From: Polyangiaceae bacterium
GTDB taxonomy: Bacteria > Myxococcota > Polyangia > Polyangiales > Polyangiaceae
Direction of reading: 5' to 3'
DNA length: 13,239 nucleotides
NCBI GenBank assembly: GCA_025936205.1
Contig: JAICTU010000245.1
Span: forward strand, 1-13,239
Position 1 is the stretch's first letter. Each line of letters starts with the position of its first letter. The position numbers and the translations under genes were made by a program. Shown here in pieces: positions 1 to 7,219 of the stretch. The notes beneath the pieces were generated by a model that saw only the letters and a program-made list of their open reading frames with translations, did no database searches and was not told where the DNA came from.

Positions 1-1
1 C

Positions 2-1146
<1,145 letters not shown>

Positions 1147-1150
<4 letters not shown>

Positions 1151-1902
1151 TCCAGCTATCGGTGAACTTGAACAAGGTGGCTCTGCTGCGCAACAGCCGC
1201 GGCAGCGACAACCCGGGCGTGCTGTTCGCGGCGCGCACCGCCATCGAGGCGGGCGCCGCCGGCATCACGCTGCACTGGCGACAGGACAATCGCCACGCGC
1301 GCGCCGAAGACGTGCGCCAGTGCGTGCGGCTGTGCCAGGAGGCGCGCGTCGAGTTCAATCTCGAGGGCGACCCTCGATCCGAGCTGGTGGCGCTGGCGCT
1401 CGAGCTGCGGCCGACGCAGCTCACGATCGTGCCGGTCACGCCGGGCGAGGTGACCAGCGATCACGGCTGGGATCTGCCTCGGCACACGGCGGCGCTCGCC
1501 CCGGTGGTGAAGTCCGCGCGCGCCGCCGGGATCCGCGTGGCGGTGTTCATGGATCCGGACCCGGAGCGCATCGCGCTCGCCAAAGAGACGGGCGCCGACC
1601 GGGTGGAGATCTACACCGAACCCTATGCCGCCGCGTTCGGTACGGAGCGGGGAGCGCACGAGCTCGGGCGCGTACGCGACGCGGCGCGGGCGGCCACGCA
1701 GGCGGGCCTGGGCGTGAACGCCGGGCATGATCTGAGCCTCGTGAATCTGCCTGCACTCGCGCGGGAGGTGCCCGAGATTTTGGAGGCCTCGATCGGGCAC
1801 GCACTGCTCGCTGACGCACTGTATCTCGGTCTATCGGAAGCGGTGCGGCGCTATCGACGCGCGGCCGAGGGGCTCGACGTGGCGAGCGTGCGCACCAAGT
1901 AG
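1147..1902 (+). CDS. pdxJ: Pyridoxine 5'-phosphate synthase PdxJ
   Basis: PdxJ condenses 1-deoxy-D-xylulose 5-phosphate with 3-amino-2-oxopropyl phosphate to give pyridoxine 5'-phosphate, the last ring-forming step of the DXP-dependent vitamin B6 route in the cytosol. The 251 residues show the whole TIM-barrel pattern: [15 protein letters not shown] at the N terminus, [11 protein letters not shown] (His43), FNLEGDP (Glu73), [16 protein letters not shown] (His194) and [15 protein letters not shown] near the end. These match the family's catalytic His, Glu and His positions. The N-terminal motif is the Asn-Lys type ([10 protein letters not shown]) rather than the NIDHVATLR type of E. coli, a variant I recall from Bacteroidetes-type PdxJ. 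The TTG start is chosen because the homologous region begins there and a GGAG lies 7 bases upstream. The start overlaps the ftsH stop (TTGA), so translational coupling is likely. Confidence 0.95.
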
Positions 1903-2091
1903 CGAGTGCGCAAAGTTGCCCCGGAAGCTCGCATGGATTGCTCCTGCTCGCTCCGCTCTGACACACCCTGTAGGCCGACGGCGGTAGTTCGGCTCAAGAC
2001 TGCTCTCGCGCCGTCGCTCACAGATCGGGCGCCGAGAGCAGAAAGCCGCCCTGGTCACTGCTACCCACCTGCGTCTACACGAGCCAACCGC

Positions 2092-2571
2092 ATGCCATGG
2101 TCGCCAATGCCCCCCGCCACTCACCGTAGCAACACCTCGCCTCGCAAAGGGCTCGAGTTGCTGCAGGTGCAATGGGATGACGCCGCGGGCGTCGCATTCG
2201 TCTCGCACCCGCAGGGCTTGCTGCTCGAGACACCAGAAGAGGTCGAGCGCTGGCGGGACGAGGTGTTCAGCAAGCTGGCCGAGGTGGAGCAGCAATGTGG
2301 CGGTCGCTTTCCCATCGTCGTCTCCCTCGACGGCGTGACGATCCGCCCGAACGTCGCGGAGCTCTACGGCGGCGTGGTCAAGACCTACGCCGAGCGCTTC
2401 GCGAGCGGCATCGCTCGCTATACCCGGCGCCCCAACGGCGTGGGTCAGGTCGTGGCGGTCACGGCCATGAAAGAGGGCTTCAAGGCCAACCTCTTCACCA
2501 GCCGCTCTGAGGCCATCGCACATGCGCTGTCCGGAGCCGAGAGCGTTTCGTCGAAGCCGCGCTCGACCTGA
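2092..2571 (+). CDS. Conserved-looking hypothetical protein, possible STAS/SpoIIAA-like fold
   Basis: I do not recognise this 159-residue soluble protein with certainty. It has no signal peptide or membrane segment. The pattern is a beta strand (LELLQVQWDDAAGVAFVSH), a helix (PEEVERWRDEVFSKLAEVEQQ), a hydrophobic strand (FPIVVSLDGVTI), a helix ending ASGIARYT, a strand (VGQVVAVTAM) and a final NLFTSRSEAIAHAL helix. This alternation and the late FxSRxEAxAxL motif resemble small STAS/SpoIIAA-like domains, but that is inference from the pattern only. The open frame extends up to 1906, but that part reads like non-coding sequence, so ATG 2092 is preferred; ATG 2107 is also possible. No strong ribosome binding site precedes either. 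It lies 189 bp after pdxJ and converges on the roxA-like gene. Confidence 0.7.
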   Translation: MPWSPMPPATHRSNTSPRKGLELLQVQWDDAAGVAFVSHPQGLLLETPEEVERWRDEVFSKLAEVEQQCGGRFPIVVSLDGVTIRPNVAELYGGVVKTYAERFASGIARYTRRPNGVGQVVAVTAMKEGFKANLFTSRSEAIAHALSGAESVSSKPRST

Positions 2572-2581
2572 GACGCGCGCT

Positions 2582-2613
2582 CGGCGCCGATCGCTGGCCT
2601 TCGCCCGGCGCCG
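2582..2613. terminator. Hairpin between convergent genes, possible bidirectional terminator
   Basis: CGGCGCCG at 2582-2589 and again at 2606-2613 can pair as a perfect 8-bp GC stem around a 16-base loop. Each octamer is itself a palindrome. It sits in the 66-bp gap between two convergent stop codons. No T-tract follows on either strand, so the terminator role is tentative. Confidence 0.4.
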
Positions 2614-2637
2614 GTCCGATGGAGCCCTGCGGGCAAG

Positions 2638-3795
2638 CTACTCGTTCTTCGAGCTGTCGGGGCCGTCCGCGTCCGCTTTCCACTCCAGCGAGCCCGCGCC
2701 GAGCAGCGAGCAGACCACCGGCAGCGCGCCGGGATAACGCGCGAAGAGCGCGGCGTCGAAGGCGCCGCCTTCGATCAGCGCCTCGAGCCACTCGAGCCAG
2801 CCCGGCTCCACGGGGTATTCGGCGCCGTCCGCGAACAGCCACAGCTCGCTCGCGCGGGGCACGAGCAGGAAACGCGCCGCGGGCCGCCGCACCAGCGCGT
2901 CGCCGCCGCGCAGGCGCCGCTCGACCTTCTTCGCGCTGCTCGCTTCGCCCACCACCTCCAGGTTGGGCTTCGGCCGCGTGAGGTAACGGCACAGAAAGCC
3001 ATCCAGCTCGTCGTCAGCGAGCGCGAGCCCGCCGCGCACCAGCTCGCGCAGCTGACGCAGATCCGCCTCGGCGATGCGGCTCGGGCGCTCGGCGAGCTCG
3101 CGCCCTGGATCCGCAAAGCGCACCTCGCCGGCGCGGCTCAGCAGCTGCTCCGCGAGCGCACCCATCAACTCGCGCCGATCGGGAGCACGGAAGCCGATCG
3201 AATAGGTCATGGCCTTGTCGAGCGCGAGCCCGTAGTGCGCCACGTTGGGCGGCAAGTACAGCAGATCCCCCGGCTCGACCACGAACTCCTGCTCAGGCTG
3301 AAAGCGTTGGAGGATCTTCAGCTCCGCCTCCGGGTCGAGCGCGGGATCAAACTTCTCGCTCAGCTGCCAGCGCCGGCGCCCCTGCGCCTGCAGCAGGAAC
3401 ACATCGTACTGATCGGTGTGCGGCCCCACCGAACCACCCGGCGCCGCGAAGCTGATCATCACGTCGTCGATGCGCCAGTCGGGGATGAAGCGAAACGCCG
3501 CGAGCAAGCTCGCGACCTCGGGCACCCACTTGTCCACGTCTTGCACGAGCAACGTCCAGTCCTGCTCGGGCAAGCTCTCCAGCCGCTCGGGCTCGAACGG
3601 CCCATGCTCGAGCCGCCAGCGCCCACCGACCTTGCCCAGCACGAGCCGGGCTTCGATCTCGTCCTCGCAAGCCATGCCGGCGAGGTCATCTGCGCTGAGC
3701 GGAGAGACGAAGCCGGGCAGGGCGTTGCGGATCAGCAGGGGCTTCTTCTGCCAGTGCTGGGCCAGGAATTGCTGGGGGGTCAGGGAGCCGAACAT
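2638..3795 (-). CDS. roxA: JmjC/cupin 2-oxoglutarate oxygenase, RoxA/YcfD-type 50S L16 arginine hydroxylase
   Basis: Members of this family use Fe(II), O2 and 2-oxoglutarate to 3-hydroxylate an arginine of ribosomal protein L16 (Arg81 in E. coli). The 385 residues are about the length of E. coli YcfD. The iron triad is visible: His126 and Asp128 in GPHTDQYD, and His187 in LPPNVAHYG. Arg140 in QAQGRRRWQL sits where YcfD binds 2-oxoglutarate. The N terminus (LTPQQFLAQHWQKKPLLIRNA) is the usual JmjC entry segment. The C-terminal third, with a helical dimerisation-type stretch and a winged-helix-like tail, is present. ATG 3795 is chosen because the family homology starts there; the longer frame to 3990 runs into the divergent dus gene. 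A TATACC box only 6 bases before the ATG predicts a leaderless transcript. Substrate identity is inferred from the family. Confidence 0.9.
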   Translation of the reverse strand: MFGSLTPQQFLAQHWQKKPLLIRNALPGFVSPLSADDLAGMACEDEIEARLVLGKVGGRWRLEHGPFEPERLESLPEQDWTLLVQDVDKWVPEVASLLAAFRFIPDWRIDDVMISFAAPGGSVGPHTDQYDVFLLQAQGRRRWQLSEKFDPALDPEAELKILQRFQPEQEFVVEPGDLLYLPPNVAHYGLALDKAMTYSIGFRAPDRRELMGALAEQLLSRAGEVRFADPGRELAERPSRIAEADLRQLRELVRGGLALADDELDGFLCRYLTRPKPNLEVVGEASSAKKVERRLRGGDALVRRPAARFLLVPRASELWLFADGAEYPVEPGWLEWLEALIEGGAFDAALFARYPGALPVVCSLLGAGSLEWKADADGPDSSKNE

Positions 3796-3801
3796 GGGGG
3801 C

Positions 3802-3831
3802 GGTATAGACCTCGGGCCACCTCCGTGTCAT
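3802..3831 (-). promoter_or_regulatory. Predicted promoter of the roxA-like gene
   Basis: Read on the minus strand, ATGACA (3831-3826) and TATACC (3807-3802) are separated by 18 bases and resemble sigma-70-type -35 and -10 boxes. Six bases separate the -10 box from ATG 3795, so transcription should begin at or next to the start codon. No Shine-Dalgarno sequence would then be included. This is read by eye against the consensus. Confidence 0.5.
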
Positions 3832-3834
3832 ACG
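3806..3834 (+). promoter_or_regulatory. Predicted promoter of dus, interlocked with the divergent promoter
   Basis: TAGACC (3806-3811) and CATACG (3829-3834) are spaced 17 bases apart. A TG one base upstream of the -10 box (3826-3827) gives an extended -10. Seven bases separate the box from ATG 3842, predicting a leaderless message. Its -35 overlaps the roxA -10 by 2 bp, and its -10 overlaps the roxA -35. Confidence 0.45.
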
Positions 3835-3841
3835 CTCGCGC

Positions 3842-4870
3842 ATGCACGGCTCGCACTGGCCCGGCAGGGAGAACGCCTGGACGTTCCTCGCGCCCATGGA
3901 GGGGATCACCGATCCGGCCTTCCGGGAGCTGATCGCGCGCCGGCCGGGGGTAGGGGTGGTGTGCACCGAATTCGTCCGCATCGCGGCCACGGGGCTGGGG
4001 GCCAGGCATTTGCAGCAGCAGGTGGTGCGGGCGCCCGGGGCCGCGCTGTCGGTGCAGGTGATGGGTAATCATCTCGAGCACATGGCGGAGGCCACCGAGA
4101 TCGTGGCGCAGGCGGGCGCCGATCTGGTGGATCTGAACGTGGGCTGTCCCGCGCCGCGCGTGGTGCGCAAGGGCGTGGGTTCGGCGATGCTGCGGGACCC
4201 GGAGTTGCTGCGGCAGGTGGTGAGCGCCATGCGTTCGCGCACGCGCGGCTGGCTTTCGGCGAAGATGCGCGCGGGCTTCGACGATGCCGCCGGCGCGGTG
4301 GCGAGCGCGCGGCTGATCGAGGCGGCGGGCGCGGATCTGATCGCGGTGCATCCGCGGCGCCAGGTCGACTTTTTTCACGGGGTGTCGGACTGGCGCATCA
4401 TCGCGGAGATCAAGCGCTCGGTGGCCATCCCGGTGATCGGCAACGGGGACGTGTGGTACGCGGCCGATGCGCTGCGCATGCGCGCCGAGACGGGCTGTGA
4501 CGGTGTGATGATCGGGCGCGGAGCGCTGCGCAATCCCTGGATCTTCGAGCAGCTGGACGCGCTGTTGCGCGGTCTGCCCGTGCCGCGGCCGAGCGGAGAT
4601 GAGGTGCTCGCGCACTTCGACGCGCTGGCAGAGATGTTCGAGCGCAACTCGCCCGGGCGCACCCTGGGCATGCTCAAGGAGCAGCTGCGCTACCTGTGCC
4701 GCTGCGTGCCGGATGCCGCGGAGCTGACGCGCAACGCGGCGCGTTGCAGCACGCTGCTCGAGATGCGCGCCGTGCTCGGTGCGCGGCTCGCTGGGGAGCG
4801 CCCCGAGGCCCTCGATCTGGGCGCCGAGGGCGGGCAGCTCGAGCGTTCGGGTAGTATTTTAGCCGCCTGA
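3842..4870 (+). CDS. dus: tRNA-dihydrouridine synthase (Dus family)
   Basis: Dus enzymes use FMN and NADPH to reduce specific uridines of tRNA to dihydrouridine in the cytosol. The 342 residues show FLAPMEGITDPAFR (about 15-28) at the first barrel strand, DLNVGCPAPRVVRKGVGSAML with catalytic Cys102, the AKMR lysine (Lys141), AVHPRR (His170), and the FMN phosphate-binding motifs VIGNGDV and MIGRGALRNPWIF. A helical tRNA-binding tail follows. The VHPRR...W...IPVIGNGDVW wording is closer to DusC/DusB-type proteins than to DusA, but the target position in tRNA cannot be told from sequence alone. ATG 3842 is supported by the -10 box 7 bases upstream; there is no Shine-Dalgarno sequence. It is divergent from the roxA-like gene and followed 69 bp later by a lipoprotein-type gene. 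Confidence 0.94.
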   Translation: MHGSHWPGRENAWTFLAPMEGITDPAFRELIARRPGVGVVCTEFVRIAATGLGARHLQQQVVRAPGAALSVQVMGNHLEHMAEATEIVAQAGADLVDLNVGCPAPRVVRKGVGSAMLRDPELLRQVVSAMRSRTRGWLSAKMRAGFDDAAGAVASARLIEAAGADLIAVHPRRQVDFFHGVSDWRIIAEIKRSVAIPVIGNGDVWYAADALRMRAETGCDGVMIGRGALRNPWIFEQLDALLRGLPVPRPSGDEVLAHFDALAEMFERNSPGRTLGMLKEQLRYLCRCVPDAAELTRNAARCSTLLEMRAVLGARLAGERPEALDLGAEGGQLERSGSILAA

Positions 4871-4929
4871 GCACGCAACAAATCGCGAGTTTCACCGTCC
4901 GTCCATCGAGCCGCAGGAGCGCGGTTCGC

Positions 4930-4942
4930 GGAGGAGGCCATG
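4930..4942 (+). promoter_or_regulatory. Strong ribosome binding site fixing the 4940 start
   Basis: GGAGGAGG begins at 4930, with 5 bases between its core and ATG 4940. It is the clearest Shine-Dalgarno sequence in the window and contrasts with the apparently leaderless dus and roxA starts. Confidence 0.8.
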
Positions 4943-6715
4943 GTGAAACGCGGAGTGGTTGCGGGCGCCGTGCTCGTGTTCGGATGGGGGTGTGGCTCGC
5001 CTCGACTGGGCGCGCCGATCGCGCAGTTTCCGACTCGAACGGAGCTGGAGACGGTGGCGCAGCAGCCCGCCACGCCGGTGGCTCCGTTCCAGGTCCTGAG
5101 CGTGGATCGCTGGCAGTTCTCGGGGACGGCGCCCGCTCCGGGCAGTGCCTACCCCAGCGCGACCGCCTGGGACGCGCAGCTGCACGCCGCCGTCGCCGCC
5201 AAGCCCGGGCTCCAAGCAAGCCCGGAGCTGCGCTGCGCGGCGTCCGAGGCGGCCCGTTTCTACGTGGAACACTCCGCTTTCCCCGACGGCGCGCTGCGTG
5301 CCTGGCTGGTGGCGCGCTGTGGCAGCAGCCTGTCTCATACGAGCATCAACAGCTTGACCCTGCAGGTCGATGATGCGCGGACCGAGGCGGACATCGCCGC
5401 CTCGGTGCAGGACCAGGTGAAGCAGCTGATCGCCGGCCTGGCTGCCCAGAGCTCCGTCGGGCTCGCCTTCGCGCGCGGCCAGGGGCGGGCGGGCGTGGTG
5501 CTCTTCCACGGCGCGCCGCTGGTCGCTCTGGACCACTTACCAGCGCAGGTGACCGGGGACCTGTTCCGGATCAGCGGGCAGCTGCTCGGGGGTGCCGCGA
5601 GCGCCGAAGCCTTGGTCACCCTGGGGCACTACGGCGTGACGCTGTGCGAACCGGACCGGCGCCTGGAATCTTCACGCTTCGCCTTCACCTGTCCGATGAG
5701 CATGCAAGACGAGCAGGCCGTGGTGCAGATCCTCACCCGCCGCCCGCAGCGGCTGCTCGCGCAGCCGGTGTTGCGCGCCATGATACTGCGCAGCGCCGAC
5801 GCTGGCAGGGTCTACGACGAGGAGTTTGCCGAGCTGGGCGCGCGCCCCACGGGCAGCGCGCCGCCCGGGAAGCTCCCCAGCTTCCAGGACTCCCTGCTCA
5901 CGGCCCTGAACCGGATCCGCCGGGCGGCGCACGAGGACCCGCTCGCGCTGGAGACGCGCCAGAGTCGGTTCAACACGCAGCTGGCGCCGCAGTTCTTCCA
6001 AGCCTCGTACGGCGACGATGGGGAGCGCAGTGATCGGATCGCGTTGGGCGTGCTCGCGGGCTGGGACGTGGACGGCCTGATCCGCGGCGGGGGCGTCTAC
6101 GCGAACGACGAACAGACGCTGGACGGCGCGCGCTGGCTGGGCATGGCCCTGAAGGACCCGATGGGACGCGCCACATTCCTCGATCCCGAGATGTCCAGGA
6201 TCGCGATCGGAACGCTGCCGCGCGAGGCGTCGGGCGTGATGGCGCTGGTCAGCACCTATGCGCTGTTCGACTCGGCGGAGCATTCCTCGGAAGAAGACGA
6301 AATCTTCACCGAGCTCGCCAAGCAGCGCGAGGCGCGCGGCCTGCCGGCGCCCTTGCGCCGGGCGCGCGGCAAGGAGCTGACGGACGCGCTGCTGCGCATC
6401 GCCGGGGGCCAGATCAACGGCGCCGAGGCCCTGCAGCGGGCCCTGAACACCGTGGGCGCTGCGACGGGTCTGGAGATGCAGGGACTGGTGATTGAGACCA
6501 GCGATATCTCCATGATCCCGCTCGCGGCCGGCTTGCTCGCTCCTGGCAGCCTGCAGCTGGAGGTGGGCGTGGCGCACTACAAGCCAAGCGGCGGCGCCTG
6601 GGGGCAATACGTGGTGCTCTATCTGTTCACGAGGGACGCAGCGGCCGAGGAGGGAGGACGGCGCGCGGCCGCGCCGGGCTCGCCCGGGCTCCTGACAGCA
6701 CTTCGGGTCGAGTAG
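4940..6715 (+). CDS. Exported protein of unknown function, possible lipoprotein with degenerate CAP/SCP-like region
   Basis: This 591-residue protein starts with a short basic end (MVKRG), a hydrophobic stretch (VVAGAVLVF) and GWGCGS. Cys18 could be lipidated, although Gly-Trp-Gly before it is a poor lipobox. No transmembrane segments follow, so it should be periplasmic or anchored to a membrane. The N-terminal half has no motif I recognise. Around residues 313-427 the text LLTALNRIRRAAHEDPLALE, then DGARWLGMALKDP, then FLDPEMSRIAIGTLP follows the layout of CAP/SCP domains (LNxxRxxxGxxPL ... WxxSPxHRxxLLxPxxxxIGVG). The usual CAP histidines and glutamates are not evident, so it would be a non-canonical member. 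A helical acidic segment (residues 447-500) and a beta-like C terminus follow. The start is set by a strong GGAGGAGG. A 69-bp gap after dus leaves open whether it has its own promoter. Confidence 0.8.
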   Translation: MVKRGVVAGAVLVFGWGCGSPRLGAPIAQFPTRTELETVAQQPATPVAPFQVLSVDRWQFSGTAPAPGSAYPSATAWDAQLHAAVAAKPGLQASPELRCAASEAARFYVEHSAFPDGALRAWLVARCGSSLSHTSINSLTLQVDDARTEADIAASVQDQVKQLIAGLAAQSSVGLAFARGQGRAGVVLFHGAPLVALDHLPAQVTGDLFRISGQLLGGAASAEALVTLGHYGVTLCEPDRRLESSRFAFTCPMSMQDEQAVVQILTRRPQRLLAQPVLRAMILRSADAGRVYDEEFAELGARPTGSAPPGKLPSFQDSLLTALNRIRRAAHEDPLALETRQSRFNTQLAPQFFQASYGDDGERSDRIALGVLAGWDVDGLIRGGGVYANDEQTLDGARWLGMALKDPMGRATFLDPEMSRIAIGTLPREASGVMALVSTYALFDSAEHSSEEDEIFTELAKQREARGLPAPLRRARGKELTDALLRIAGGQINGAEALQRALNTVGAATGLEMQGLVIETSDISMIPLAAGLLAPGSLQLEVGVAHYKPSGGAWGQYVVLYLFTRDAAAEEGGRRAAAPGSPGLLTALRVE

Positions 6716-6788
6716 AGCCTTGCAGGCACCCTGAACGGCTGTGCCGGTCCGGCAGGTGACCCGAGGCCTTCGGACGCGCGCGACCGCG

Positions 6789-6797
6789 TGCTATAGC
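6789..6797 (+). promoter_or_regulatory. Extended -10 element close to an ATG
   Basis: TG-C-TATAGC at 6789-6797 matches an extended -10 box and ends 9 bases before ATG 6807, so the mRNA would have a leader of only a few bases. No convincing -35 is visible. It resembles the arrangement at dus. Confidence 0.45.
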
Positions 6798-6806
6798 CGC
6801 CGAACC

Positions 6807-7196
6807 ATGGCGGATACGAGCAAGTCGAGGTCGGCGGCACTGGGCGGAGCGATGGAGCGCCGCTGCAATAGCTGCAATGGCAGCGGTGAAGTGGGTACGG
6901 AGGCGGGCCCGGTGGATTGCCCCGATTGCGGGGGCTCGGGGGCTCTGCCGCATCCCAGCGTGCTCGTCGAGTGGCGCATCCGCGACATCGAGCGGGCCCG
7001 GGCGGGCGGCAGCGACGAGGCGGCGACGGACATCCGCTGGCTGATCGCGGAGCTTCGGCGTGCGCGCACGGCTCTGACGGAGATCGCGAGCCTGGCCGAG
7101 GACGCCGGTGATTCGGAGACGGCGCGGCGGCTGCGAGTCACCGCGGGGCAAGCCCTGGAGTTGTTCGAAGTGCAGCCGGTCAGCGCCGTGCGCTAA
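6807..7196 (+). CDS. Small protein with DnaJ-type zinc-binding CxxCxGxG pair
   Basis: The 129 residues contain two CxxCxGxG motifs, CNSCNGSG (20-27) and CPDCGGSG (38-45). Together they could make one zinc site like half of the DnaJ central domain. There is no J domain and no DnaJ C-terminal domain. Residues 52-120 (IRDIERARAG..., DIRWLIAELRRARTALTEIASL, ETARRLRVTAGQALELFEV) look fully helical, with Arg/Ala/Leu heptad-like spacing. No signal peptide is present. ATG 6807 is preferred because a -10 element lies just upstream. ATG 6852, preceded by CGGAG, is an in-frame alternative that still keeps both zinc motifs. A longer frame to GTG 6741 is unlikely. It is convergent with the Cys-rich lipoprotein gene, 14 bp away. 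Function is unknown; protein or RNA binding is inference. Confidence 0.8.
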   Translation: MADTSKSRSAALGGAMERRCNSCNGSGEVGTEAGPVDCPDCGGSGALPHPSVLVEWRIRDIERARAGGSDEAATDIRWLIAELRRARTALTEIASLAEDAGDSETARRLRVTAGQALELFEVQPVSAVR

Positions 7197-7219
7197 CTCA
7201 GAACGAGCCCTCAGAACGA
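7197..7219. repeat. Short direct repeat at the convergent gene ends
   Basis: CTCAGAACGA occurs at 7197-7206 and 7210-7219, so the repeat period is 13 bp. The right copy contains the stop codon of the Cys-rich gene and the left copy lies directly after the stop of the zinc-motif gene. It looks like a small slippage duplication. Confidence 0.7.

Noticed and set aside
3235..4068. 277-codon plus-strand open frame spanning the roxA/dus junction
   Set aside because: It is antisense to the roxA-like gene and then out of frame with dus. It would cover the divergent promoters and shows no domain.
3686..4615. 309-codon minus-strand open frame over dus
   Set aside because: Shadow of dus; His/Arg-rich composition typical of an antisense frame in GC-rich DNA.
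4855..4860. TATTTT at the end of dus as a promoter for the 4940 gene
   Set aside because: No acceptable -35 box is found at the right distance, and the match to the -10 consensus is weak.
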